Assembly (NCBI GenBank): GCA_026645635.1
Contig: JAPKMV010000149.1
Coordinates: 1 to 7,465, forward strand
Length of the DNA: 7,465 bases
Source: Caldilineaceae bacterium
GTDB taxonomy: Bacteria; Chloroflexota; Anaerolineae; Caldilineales; Caldilineaceae
Reading direction: 5' to 3'
Both the position numbers and the translations under genes were made by a program. This document shows positions 1 to 7,465 of this stretch, piece by piece; the first letter of the stretch is position 1; each line of letters starts with the position of its first letter. The notes under the pieces were generated by a model. The model saw only the letters and a list, made by a program, of their open reading frames with translations, was not told the origin of the DNA and searched no databases.

Positions 1-724
1 GCGCAGACGCGACAATCGGCCCCATCTCCAGCGGTTTGCTGGCCACCGCCGCCTGGCGAAGCTCGGCCAGCAGCAGCAATTCCTTGACGATACCGTTCGC
101 TTTCTGCAAGCTATCAATCATCATGCCGACAAACGCGCGGCGCTCGTCATCGGGCATGACGGTGGCCGGGTCGGCCAGGAGCTGCGCCGCCCCGAGCGCA
201 CCCGCCAATGGCGACCGCAGCTCGTGGGCAACGGTGTGAGCGTAAGCCTTCAAGTCCGCAATCAGGCCGTCGCGCTCTACAATCTCCGCCTCCAGATGGC
301 GCTGCAGATTGCGCACGGTCAGGTGCGTCTGCACCCGCGCCAGCACCTCTTCCAGTTGAAAGGGCTTGGTGATGTAATCGACTGCGCCGGCGGCAAAGGC
401 TTTGACCTTGTCATCCGTATCGCTCAGCGCGCTGATAAAGAGCACAGGGATGCTGCGGGTGTGTGCGTCCTGTTTTAGCCGCTGGCAGACGTCGTAGCCG
501 CTCATGCCCGGCATCCGAATGTCGAGCAGGATCAGATCCGGCGGCATGGCCTGCACCGCGGCCAGCGCCTGTGTGCCGTTGAGCACGGGGCGCGCATGGT
601 AGCCTTGCTCGGTCAGCATGTGGGTCAGCAGCCGTAGATTGGCGGCGGTGTCGTCGACGATCAGGATGTTGCCGGCCCCGCCTGACGTCGACGGCGCATC
701 TGCATTCGCTGTACGTTCACCCAT
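1..724 (-). CDS. Receiver-HisKA protein (response regulator/histidine kinase), 3' end outside window
   Basis: This reading frame is open from an ATG at 724 to the left edge, giving 241 visible residues. Residues 1-17 are a loose leader. Residues 18-135 form a CheY-like receiver: Asp24/Asp25 in ILIVDD, phospho-acceptor Asp68 in LILLDIRMPG, Ser98 in LFISAL, and Lys120 in YITKPF. A coiled-coil helix (about 136-160) leads to a HisKA motif with His167 in AHELRSPL; a HATPase domain should follow beyond the edge. Receiver-first kinases of this kind are usually soluble and act as intermediates whose kinase activity is set by receiver phosphorylation. The start is chosen for its AGGAG site 5 bases upstream; the frame stays open upstream to a TGA at 817-815 with no better start. 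It lies 171 bases after the Cache kinase on the same strand, so it may receive phosphate from either hybrid kinase. That pairing is inference. Confidence 0.93.
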   Translation of the reverse strand, partial: MGERTANADAPSTSGGAGNILIVDDTAANLRLLTHMLTEQGYHARPVLNGTQALAAVQAMPPDLILLDIRMPGMSGYDVCQRLKQDAHTRSIPVLFISALSDTDDKVKAFAAGAVDYITKPFQLEEVLARVQTHLTVRNLQRHLEAEIVERDGLIADLKAYAHTVAHELRSPLAGALGAAQLLADPATVMPDDERRAFVGMMIDSLQKANGIVKELLLLAELRQAAVASKPLEMGPIVASA

Positions 725-729
725 ATTGT

Positions 730-734
730 CTCCT
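730..734 (-). promoter_or_regulatory. Shine-Dalgarno site of the receiver-HisKA gene
   Basis: On the minus strand AGGAG sits 5 bases upstream of the ATG at 724, which is ideal spacing. No other ATG or GTG in this frame occurs between the upstream in-frame stop (817-815) and 724, so the site fixes the start. Confidence 0.8.
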
Positions 735-816
735 GCATACTTCTGCTGCGCTGTGGTCTGCGGCGTGCCGACCTGCGCCCTTACTGGAGCAGCCGCGCTC
801 GGCGTCGCGCATCTTC

Positions 817-852
817 ATTGTATGATACGGCTTGCCTATCGATTCGGCACAA
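817..852 (-). promoter_or_regulatory. Possible weak promoter ahead of the receiver-HisKA gene
   Basis: In the 171-base gap between the Cache kinase and the receiver-HisKA gene, the most AT-rich stretch reads, on the minus strand, TTGTGC (852-847), a 19-base spacer, then TATCAT (827-822) overlapping TACAAT (822-817). The -10-like elements are fair, but the -35 match is poor and the spacing long. The rest of the gap shows no U-tracked hairpin, so read-through from the kinase pair remains equally possible. This is a suggestion only. Confidence 0.2.
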
Positions 853-895
853 CCGCAGGCTGGCAGCGCGGCGGGTTTTGCCGTCCGGCTGTCGG

Positions 896-2403
896 TCAGA
901 CCGCCTGCTCGGCAGCAGCGTGGCGCAGGTCAGTGGTTTGAGCACTTTCCCTGCCGCGCACCAAGGCAAGCACGGCGGTATAGTCATAGTCCTCCACCCA
1001 CCTGTGGAGCGCGTTCGCCAACGCCGGCTGCACGTCGGCCAGCGCAGCGGCGAGTTCCCGCAGCCGCGCTGCATCCGCTGCGGTGGCTGCCTGCTGCGCC
1101 TGTGCGCACCATTCTGCGGGCAAGTCGGCAAGGTCAAAGGTGCTGGGCGCGGCCGGCGTCCACGTGGGTTGGCTTGACGGCTCCGCGCCGTAGACCATGC
1201 GCACGCCCAGCCACCGCACCAGGCAATCGACGATCTCACTCTCGCGGTAGGGCTTGTGCACGATGTCATCGCAGCCTTCAGCGAGCATGGCCGTGCGCTG
1301 TTCGGCCAGGACGCTCGCCGACAACGCGACAATCACCGTCTGCTGGCCTTGCGGGGTGCGCTTGATCTGGCGCGTGGCTTCGTGGCCGTCCATCACCGGC
1401 ATACGCATATCCATCCAGATGAGATGGGGCTGCCACTCCGCCCAGACCTGCAGCGCCTCCAGGCCATTCGCAGCCGTGCGCACCGCAAAGCCAAGCTGGA
1501 GCAGCAGCTCGACCAGCAACTGCCGGCTTGCTGCGTGATCTTCCACCACCAGCAACCGATAGACTGGCTGGCCCGGCTCCAGGCCGATTGCGTGTTGCGC
1601 ACGCGTGGACTGGGCGGGCGCCACGTCGGTGATGGCCGCCAGGCGCAGCGGCAGCACGACCTCGAAACGGCTCCCCTCGCCGGGAATCCCGGTGCTGAAT
1701 GCGTTCAGATCGCCGCCCATGAGGCGGGCAAAGCGCCGGCTGATGGGCAGTCCCAGCCCCGTCCCCTCCGGCGCCGTGTGCCCGCTGGCGCCCTGCACGA
1801 AGGGTTCGAAGATCGTCGCCAGTTCCTTGGGCGGAATGCCGGGGCCGGTGTCCTGCACGACGCAGCGCAGGCGGCAGATTGCGGCGGTGGACTGGGATGC
1901 GACCGGCGCAACAAACAAATCGACGCTCCCGGCAGATGTGAACTTCACTGCGTTGCCTAGCAGGTTGATCAGCACCTGGCGCAGCTTGCCTTCGTCGGCA
2001 TCAACGAATTGCGGCACATCGGCCGCGCGCGTGACGTGCAAGACCAACCCCTTGGCCGCCGCGCGCAGTTGGAAGAGATCGCCCAGGTCATCCAACAGCC
2101 GGTGCAGGTCGAAGGCGTGTTCCTGGAGCGCCGTGCGCCCGGCCTCGATCTTGGCCAGATCCAGCACATCGTTGATCAACCCCAGCAGATGCTCGCCGCT
2201 GCGGTTGATGATGGCCAGGTTCTCCGCCTGCGCGGGCGAGAGTTTGGGGTCGCGGGTCATCAGCTCCGAAAAGCCCAGGATGGCGTTGAGCGGGGTGCGC
2301 AGCTCGTGGCTCATGTTGGCCAGGAAGACCGATTTGGCGCGATTGGCCGCCTCGGCCGTCTCTTTGGCCTGGAGCAGCGCGGCTTCGGCCCGCTTGCGTT
2401 CGG
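896..2403 (-). repeat. Paralogous kinase-core segment, copy 2 (Cache kinase)
   Basis: This is the partner of the segment at 4012-5448. It encodes the linker, HisKA, HATPase, receiver and tail. Compared with copy 1 it has about 7 extra residues just before the HATPase G1 box, a longer linker between HATPase and receiver, and about 20 extra C-terminal residues after the DYDY motif. The many substitutions suggest the duplication is not recent. Confidence 0.85.
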
Positions 2404-4015
2404 CAATCTCCTGCTGGGCCTCGGTGTACAGCCGCGCATTCTCGATGGCGACGGCGGCCTGGTCGGCAAAGGCGCGCAGCCGCTCCAGGTGCTCTGGAGT
2501 GTACAGCCCGGGCGTGGCGCCATCCAGGTTCAGAAACCCCACGACCCGCCCGTTGATCCGGATCGGCATGACGGCAAAGGAGCAGATCCAACTGCTGCCG
2601 GGCAGGCTGATCCAGTCGGGGTCGGCGCGGGTGTCCGGGATGACCAGCGGTTCCCCCGTTTCGTACACGCGCCTGAAGATCGGCAGTTGATCGAGGGCCA
2701 CGAACACGCTATCCAGTTCTTCCTGCACGATTGGGTGCGCTTCATAACCCATGAAACTCTCATAGTGCAGCCGGTGATCTTCATCCAGGAGGGCGATATT
2801 GGCGGCGTTGAGTGGGACGACCCGCCGCACGTTGGACAGGATTTCCGCCCAGATGCGATTGAGATCCAGGGTGCGGGCAAGGGCGCTGGCCGTGTCGCGC
2901 AGCGCTTCCGCCAGCGCCCGCTGTTCACGCTCCGCGGTTTCCACCTGCCTGCGTTCAGCCAGTTCCACCTGCAACTGCTCGTTGCTCACGCGCAGCGCCC
3001 TGGTGCGTTCCTCCACTCGCTCTTCCAGCACCTGGTTGGCCAAACGCAGGTCGAGTTCGGCCTGTTTCTGCTGCTGCCAACTGCGCACCAACTGCCGAGA
3101 ACCTGCGAACGTCACCAGGGTGAAGATCAGCAGCACCACCAGCATGACCAGGGCTTCGTTGCGCCAGTTCTCCACCATGACACCGAGGCTCTGCCCGACA
3201 AAGACGTAGAAGGGCAGATCTGGGACCTTCTGATAGGAGTAAATGCGGCGGATGTTGTCCACCACGGCAGTCGCCGCATAAGTGGCTGCCGGCTTCCCCG
3301 CTGCCAGCATGGCAGTCAGCTCCGGGCTGACCTGTGTCTGCCCGATCGACCCTTCTACTTCCGGGTAGCGGGCCACGACTGCCATGTCGTCGTAGCGGAG
3401 AACAACGGCGCCATCCTGGCCAACGTCGATGGCCGAGAAAAAGTCGGTGAAATATTGGATGGGGAAGACCCCGACCGCCACCCCGGCGAAGCGCCCGTCC
3501 GGGTGCTCGATGCGGCGGGCGAGGGCAAACACCCACTGTTGGGCAATGCGGCCCACATAGGGCTTGGAAACGTAGGTGTCCGCTGCGGGGTTGTCGCGCG
3601 CCCACTGGAAGTATTCCCGGTCGGTTACATTCACCGGCGCCGCCGGATCTACGCCGGTCCCGTAGAGGATCTCCCCGGCGGCATTGGCAAGCCGGATGCC
3701 GTCAAGTTCGGGCACCCGCGCGGTCTGCCGGGCGATGGTGCTGTTGAGGGCTGCGGCGTCGATCTCGCCTGCGGCAAGCTGACGTTCGGCCTCGTCCACC
3801 ACGCTGCGCAGCGCCACATCCGCCTTGTCGATGACGCCCGTCACGCTGGACTCGATGACGCGGGCCAGGTTCTGGGTCGAACTCTCCACCCGCATCTCAT
3901 ACTCATGCCAGGTCGCGTACAGGGTGAAGGCGGCCAGCGTATAGACGAACAGGCTGAGCAGCACGACACCGGCCGCCAGCTTGGCGCCAAAACGGGACGC
4001 AGCGTCTGGAGTCAT
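896..4015 (-). CDS. Hybrid sensor histidine kinase: Cache sensor, GAF, HisKA, HATPase, receiver
   Basis: This complete 1039-residue hybrid kinase starts at an ATG overlapping the upstream stop (ATGA) and ends in TGA. Helices at about 13-33 and 287-304 flank an extracellular region that looks like a double Cache sensor: DREYF (132-136), SKPYVG (150-155), then a FAGVAVGVF strand and [12 protein letters not shown] coiled coil (about 305-372) leads to a GAF domain (about 376-528) and the ERKRAE linker. HisKA carries His570 in SHELRTP. HATPase has Asn688, DTGPG (722-726), FEPF (736-739) and GTGLGL (751-756). The receiver has Glu825/Asp826, phospho-acceptor Asp869, Ser899 and Lys921. A tail (about 960-1020) ends in WVEDYDY, then about 20 low-complexity residues. 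From the linker to the tail it is a paralogue of the upstream kinase, with about 7 extra residues before the G1 box (near 702-716). Cache domains usually bind small extracellular metabolites; the ligand here cannot be read from sequence. Confidence 0.96.
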   Translation of the reverse strand: MTPDAASRFGAKLAAGVVLLSLFVYTLAAFTLYATWHEYEMRVESSTQNLARVIESSVTGVIDKADVALRSVVDEAERQLAAGEIDAAALNSTIARQTARVPELDGIRLANAAGEILYGTGVDPAAPVNVTDREYFQWARDNPAADTYVSKPYVGRIAQQWVFALARRIEHPDGRFAGVAVGVFPIQYFTDFFSAIDVGQDGAVVLRYDDMAVVARYPEVEGSIGQTQVSPELTAMLAAGKPAATYAATAVVDNIRRIYSYQKVPDLPFYVFVGQSLGVMVENWRNEALVMLVVLLIFTLVTFAGSRQLVRSWQQQKQAELDLRLANQVLEERVEERTRALRVSNEQLQVELAERRQVETAEREQRALAEALRDTASALARTLDLNRIWAEILSNVRRVVPLNAANIALLDEDHRLHYESFMGYEAHPIVQEELDSVFVALDQLPIFRRVYETGEPLVIPDTRADPDWISLPGSSWICSFAVMPIRINGRVVGFLNLDGATPGLYTPEHLERLRAFADQAAVAIENARLYTEAQQEIAERKRAEAALLQAKETAEAANRAKSVFLANMSHELRTPLNAILGFSELMTRDPKLSPAQAENLAIINRSGEHLLGLINDVLDLAKIEAGRTALQEHAFDLHRLLDDLGDLFQLRAAAKGLVLHVTRAADVPQFVDADEGKLRQVLINLLGNAVKFTSAGSVDLFVAPVASQSTAAICRLRCVVQDTGPGIPPKELATIFEPFVQGASGHTAPEGTGLGLPISRRFARLMGGDLNAFSTGIPGEGSRFEVVLPLRLAAITDVAPAQSTRAQHAIGLEPGQPVYRLLVVEDHAASRQLLVELLLQLGFAVRTAANGLEALQVWAEWQPHLIWMDMRMPVMDGHEATRQIKRTPQGQQTVIVALSASVLAEQRTAMLAEGCDDIVHKPYRESEIVDCLVRWLGVRMVYGAEPSSQPTWTPAAPSTFDLADLPAEWCAQAQQAATAADAARLRELAAALADVQPALANALHRWVEDYDYTAVLALVRGRESAQTTDLRHAAAEQAV

Positions 4016-5448
4016 CGTGTTTTGTCCTCCACAGCGTGGAGCAGCGCAGCTTCAATCGCTGCGTAGTCATAGTCGCCCACCCACCGGCGCAGTTCGTCCG
4101 CCAGCGCCGGCTGAATCCCCTCAATCTCCGCTGCCAGCCGCAGCAACTGCGCCGCATCCGCAACTGTTGCCGCCCGGCGCACCTGCTCCACCCACGCCGC
4201 CGGCAGCCGGGTCAGGTCGAACTTCGGCGGGAGCACTGTGCTGTCAGGCGGGGTCACAGCGTAGACCATCTGCACGCCCAGATGCTTGACCAGGCACGCC
4301 ACGATCTCACTCTCCCGATAGGGTTTGTGCACAAAATCATCGCAGCCGTCGGCGAGCATCGCGGCGCGTTCCTCACTCAGCACGTTGGCCGAGACAGCCA
4401 CGATTACCGTCCGCTGCCCCTCGATCGTGGCCTTGATGCGCTGCGTGGCGGTGAGGCCATCCATGATCGGCATGCGCATATCCATCCAGATCAGATGGGG
4501 CTGCCACGCCTCCCAGACCGCGACCGCCTCGGCGCCGTTCTCCGCCGTGCGCACGGTGAAGCCCAGCCCGGTCAGCAGGTCGGCCAGCAGCTTGCGGCTC
4601 TCGGCGTGATCCTCCGCCACCAGCAGGCGATATTCTGGCTGCCCCGGCGCCAGGCCGAGGGCGCGTTGGCTGTGCACTGGTTGCCCGGCATCCTCCGCCC
4701 CGGCCACTGGCGCCAGCGGCAGATCGAACTCGAAGCGGCTGCCCGCGCCGGGGATGCCTGCGCTGGACGCCGTCAACTCGCCACCCATGAGGCGGACAAG
4801 TTGGCGGCTGATGGACAGCCCCAGCCCCGTTCCTTGCGGCGCCGTGCGTCCGCTGCCGACCTGCACGAACGGCTCGAAGATCGCTGCCAGCTCGTGGGGT
4901 GGAATGCCGGCGCCGGTGTCCTCGACGGCAAAGCGCAGCCGGTCTGCGACGCGCTGGACAGAGAGCGCCACTTCGCCTGTAGTGGTGAACTTGACCGCGT
5001 TGCCCAGCAGGTTGAGCAGCACCTGGCGCAGCTTGCTCTCGTCGCCGTGCACGAACTGCGGGACATCCGGCGCCTGTGTCAGATGCAGCGTGAGACCCTT
5101 GGCTTCGGCGCGGGCGCGCAACAGTTCGATTAATTCAACGAGCAGGCGATGCAGGTCGAAATCCTCCGGTTGCAGGGTGAAGCGCCCCGCGTCGATCTTG
5201 GCCATATCGAGCACGTCGTTGATGAGACCCAGCAAGTGCTCACCGCTGCGGTTGATGATGGCCAGGTCTTCCTGCTGGTCAGCGGTGAGGCCGGGGTCAC
5301 GCGCCATGAGTTCCGAGAAGCCCAGGATGGCGTTGAGTGGAGTGCGCAGCTCGTGGCTCATGTTGGCCAGAAATTCGCTTTTGGCGCGATTGGCTGCTTC
5401 GGCCTGTTCCTTGGCGACGAGCAGGGCTGCCTCGGCCCGCTTGCGTTC
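4012..5448 (-). repeat. Paralogous kinase-core segment, copy 1 (SBP/PAS kinase)
   Basis: The segment from the ERKRAE linker through HisKA, HATPase, receiver and C-terminal tail matches the same segment of the downstream Cache kinase almost residue for residue over long stretches, including [19 protein letters not shown] and [13 protein letters not shown]. Similarity is also visible in DNA, for example 5319-5373 against 2276-2330, and 4469-4506 against 1399-1436. The sensor parts upstream are unrelated, so the duplication boundary is near the linker. Confidence 0.85.
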
Positions 5449-7465
5449 GGTGATGTCGATGATTGAACCCGCCATGCGTGTGGCCCTTCCCGCTGCGTCC
5501 CGTTCGGCCTGGCCGCGGGAGCGGAACCAGCGGTACTCGCCGTGCTTGGCACGCATGCGTAACTCAATATCGTAGGGTTCATGTCGTTCCAAATGGGCTT
5601 GCTGCGCCGCGCGCACCATCGGCAGGTCATCGGGGTGGAGCAGGGCTTCAAAGGCGCCGATATTGTCCTGGATTTCATCTTCCCGGTAGCCGAGCAGTTC
5701 CTTGTAACGCGGCGAGTGGTAGTCTTCACCGGTTTGGATATTCCAATCCCAGATGCCATCGCTGGTTCCGCGCACAGCCCGGGCATAGCGCGCATCGGCT
5801 TCCCGTGCTGCTGCTTCCGCCCGCTTGCGTTCGCGGATGTCGCGAGTCACCCCAAGGATTTCCACAAAACCACCGCTGGGACTTGGCACGGGAAACGCCA
5901 TGACCTCGGTCCAGATGGTCGAGCCGTCCTTGTGGTAATACTGAAGCTCGCCCCGAAAGCTCTCCAGGGGGAGGCCAGCCGCGGTCGCGTCCCACAGCTT
6001 TTGGAAATACGCCTGGACAATGGCCTGAGAATCGGGTGTCAGGATCTGGTCAAGCGACTGCTGCTGCGTCTCGGCGGGTGTCAGCCCGCGCATCTGTTCT
6101 ACGGATGGGCTGGTATAGACCATGCTGCCGTCAAGACCCATGACCCAAATAACATCTCTGGCGTTTTCGGCCAACAGCCGGTGGCGTGCTTCGCTGATCC
6201 GCAGCGCTTCCTCGGCCTGCTTGCGCGCCGTGACGTCGGTGACGAAGGCCAGCACCACCGGGCCGTCGGCCAGTTCCGCCGATGAAATCGCCACCTCGAT
6301 TGGAAATTCGGATCCATCCCGGCGCAGCGCAACCCCCTCGATCTCCGCTGGCGTTGGCAGACCGAGGGCACGCCGGCGCGTGCGTTCCTGGCTGGCAGCA
6401 CGGTAGGCTGGCGCAAAATACTCAGCGATGTCGCGCCCCACGGCTTCCTCTGCGCTTTCCAGACCGAACATACGCAGGAATCGTGGATTGGCGTACAGGC
6501 CCACGCCGTTGCGCGAGAGACTGATGGCGACCGGCGCTTGTTCGATCAAAGACCGGAAACGCGCCTCAGCCTCGCGCAGCGCCGCTTCCGCCTGCTTGCG
6601 CGCCGTGATGTCCTGGATCAGGGCAATTGAGTAATCAAGCGCCCCATCCGGTTTGCGCACGCATCCCGCCGCCAGTTCAACCCAGAGCGGCGCACCATCC
6701 TTGCGCACATAGCGCTTCTCCAGGGTGTAGGTGTCGATCTCGCCCGCAGCCATCCGTTTGAAGAGGGCTTCATCGGCCGGCAGGTCAGCGGGGTGCGTCA
6801 CTTCCGCCCAGGTCAAGGCCGTCAATTCCTGCCGGGAGTAGCCGAGCATGGCGCAGAGGGCTTCGTTCACCTCCAGCCAATCCTTTTCCGGCGAATTGAC
6901 GGAAATGCCGATGAGCGGCAGGTCGAAGTAGCTGCGGAAACGCGCCTCGCTGACGGCCAGTTCGGCGGCCTTCTGCTCTGCTATTTGCTTCGCCTGACTG
7001 AGCGCCGCGGTGCGCTCCTGCACCTGGGTTTCCAGGCCAACATTGAGGTCATGTAGGGCCAGGCGCGTCTTGTGCAACTGTCGGCTCAAGCCTGCCAGAT
7101 AGACGACCGATAGGATGAGTGCTGCAAAGACAGCGCCGGCTACGATGATCTGTGGCCGGTAAAGCTCCCAGAATGACGCCTGGTAATTCTCGACAATGCT
7201 GTCGGCTGGCAGGGCGGACAGGGGAATGCCGAAGCGTTGCAGCGCCTGGTGGTCAAAGATGAACCGGCTTTCCTGCTCGTTCAAGACTGGCAGCGCATTG
7301 ACCGCCGTCCCGCGCAAGATGCGCAGACCGAGCGCGGCTGCCTGGCGCGCTTGCTGGGCAACGCTGTACATGCTGCCGCCGATGGTACCGGCGCCGATGA
7401 AGTGATCTACGCCGCTGATGACCGGCGCCGGCGCCGCGGCAGCCAACTGGCGCAGGACATCGATG
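4012..7465 (-). CDS. Hybrid sensor histidine kinase: SBP-like sensor, four PAS, HisKA, HATPase, receiver (5' end outside window)
   Basis: This is a membrane-bound hybrid kinase that should autophosphorylate on His and pass phosphate to its own receiver. The frame is open to the right edge, so the true start lies outside; the TTG at 7446 is internal. Numbering is from the first full codon (7464). Residues 1-101 resemble the end of an ABC substrate-binding-protein-like domain ([11 protein letters not shown], a LRILRG helix, [11 protein letters not shown]). A membrane helix follows at 104-126 and a coiled coil at about 127-171. Four PAS/PAC units lie at about 172-294, 295-418, 419-549 and 550-678; the last is PAS_3-like (HPDD, then YRWFRSRG). 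HisKA has His704 in SHELRTP. HATPase has Asn822, DTGAG (849-853), FEPF and GTGLGL. The receiver has Glu951/Asp952, Asp995, Ser1025 and Lys1047, so all catalytic residues are present. A helical tail of about 70 residues ends in a WVGDYDY motif. The TGA stop overlaps the next gene's ATG. The ligand is unknown. Confidence 0.95.
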   Translation of the reverse strand, partial: IDVLRQLAAAAPAPVISGVDHFIGAGTIGGSMYSVAQQARQAAALGLRILRGTAVNALPVLNEQESRFIFDHQALQRFGIPLSALPADSIVENYQASFWELYRPQIIVAGAVFAALILSVVYLAGLSRQLHKTRLALHDLNVGLETQVQERTAALSQAKQIAEQKAAELAVSEARFRSYFDLPLIGISVNSPEKDWLEVNEALCAMLGYSRQELTALTWAEVTHPADLPADEALFKRMAAGEIDTYTLEKRYVRKDGAPLWVELAAGCVRKPDGALDYSIALIQDITARKQAEAALREAEARFRSLIEQAPVAISLSRNGVGLYANPRFLRMFGLESAEEAVGRDIAEYFAPAYRAASQERTRRRALGLPTPAEIEGVALRRDGSEFPIEVAISSAELADGPVVLAFVTDVTARKQAEEALRISEARHRLLAENARDVIWVMGLDGSMVYTSPSVEQMRGLTPAETQQQSLDQILTPDSQAIVQAYFQKLWDATAAGLPLESFRGELQYYHKDGSTIWTEVMAFPVPSPSGGFVEILGVTRDIRERKRAEAAAREADARYARAVRGTSDGIWDWNIQTGEDYHSPRYKELLGYREDEIQDNIGAFEALLHPDDLPMVRAAQQAHLERHEPYDIELRMRAKHGEYRWFRSRGQAERDAAGRATRMAGSIIDITERKRAEAALLVAKEQAEAANRAKSEFLANMSHELRTPLNAILGFSELMARDPGLTADQQEDLAIINRSGEHLLGLINDVLDMAKIDAGRFTLQPEDFDLHRLLVELIELLRARAEAKGLTLHLTQAPDVPQFVHGDESKLRQVLLNLLGNAVKFTTTGEVALSVQRVADRLRFAVEDTGAGIPPHELAAIFEPFVQVGSGRTAPQGTGLGLSISRQLVRLMGGELTASSAGIPGAGSRFEFDLPLAPVAGAEDAGQPVHSQRALGLAPGQPEYRLLVAEDHAESRKLLADLLTGLGFTVRTAENGAEAVAVWEAWQPHLIWMDMRMPIMDGLTATQRIKATIEGQRTVIVAVSANVLSEERAAMLADGCDDFVHKPYRESEIVACLVKHLGVQMVYAVTPPDSTVLPPKFDLTRLPAAWVEQVRRAATVADAAQLLRLAAEIEGIQPALADELRRWVGDYDYAAIEAALLHAVEDKTR
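4026..4030 (-). promoter_or_regulatory. Shine-Dalgarno site of the Cache hybrid kinase, inside the upstream gene
   Basis: On the minus strand GGAGG lies 10 bases before the ATG at 4015, within the last codons of the upstream kinase. The spacing is slightly long, but the motif is strong. It supports the 4015 start and, with the 4-base ATGA overlap, indicates translational coupling of the two kinases. Confidence 0.7.

Noticed and set aside
855..873. Short GC-rich inverted repeat (CCGC/GCGG arms) after the Cache kinase stop as a terminator
   Set aside because: The stem is short and interrupted, and no U-tract follows on the minus strand.
1605..2690. Plus-strand open frame of 361 codons
   Set aside because: Antisense to the GAF/HisKA/HATPase region. 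The Ser/Arg-rich translation without domains is a shadow frame. Its similarity to the antisense frame at 4754-5575 comes only from the kinase duplication.
2009..4066. Plus-strand open frame of 685 codons opposite the Cache kinase
   Set aside because: It lies antisense to a complete, domain-rich kinase gene. Its translation has no recognisable domain and is rich in His, Gln, Arg and Gly, as expected from the complement of GC-rich codons.
4024..4225. C-terminal tail of the first kinase called as an Hpt domain
   Set aside because: It is in the right place, but I see no conserved phospho-accepting His motif shared with the paralogue's tail.
4036..5133. Plus-strand open frame of 365 codons opposite the first kinase
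   Set aside because: Antisense shadow of the HATPase/receiver region, with no independent coding signal.
7444..7446. TTG codon as the start of the first hybrid kinase
   Set aside because: The frame remains open to the window edge (6 more complete codons), and the visible N-terminus is the middle of a substrate-binding-like domain, so the start lies outside the window.

Overview
The window is a GC-rich stretch of bacterial chromosome filled with two-component signalling genes, all on the minus strand. Transcription therefore runs from the right end to the left end. The protein style is typical of Chloroflexota (for example Caldilinea-like lineages): large hybrid kinases with stacked PAS or GAF domains, a single HisKA/HATPase core, a C-terminal receiver followed by a short helical tail, and a receiver-first kinase. 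Similar architectures occur in cyanobacteria and some proteobacteria, so this placement is inference and only moderately secure.

Layout in transcription order. (1) 7465-4012 is a very large hybrid histidine kinase whose 5' end lies outside the window. It shows the last part of a periplasmic substrate-binding-protein-like domain, one membrane helix, a coiled coil, four PAS domains, HisKA, HATPase, a receiver and a C-terminal tail. (2) 4015-896 is a complete 1039-residue hybrid kinase whose ATG overlaps the previous stop by 4 bases. It has two membrane helices around a Cache-type extracellular sensor, then a coiled coil, GAF, HisKA, HATPase, a receiver and the same tail. (3) After a 171-base gap, 724-1 is the start of a receiver-HisKA protein that runs off the left edge and has a good Shine-Dalgarno site.

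The two hybrid kinases are paralogues from the linker before HisKA to the C-terminal tail, but their sensor halves are unrelated. This looks like tandem duplication followed by exchange of the input module. The two proteins probably perceive different signals (a ligand bound by the SBP-like domain, and a ligand bound by the Cache domain) and are made together through translational coupling. Their nearly identical catalytic and receiver surfaces suggest a shared downstream partner. The receiver-HisKA protein next door is the obvious candidate, but no histidine phosphotransfer protein and no DNA-binding or nucleotide-cyclase output domain is visible here. I see no RNA genes, mobile elements, CRISPR arrays or convincing terminators. 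The long plus-strand open frames are antisense shadows of the kinase genes.
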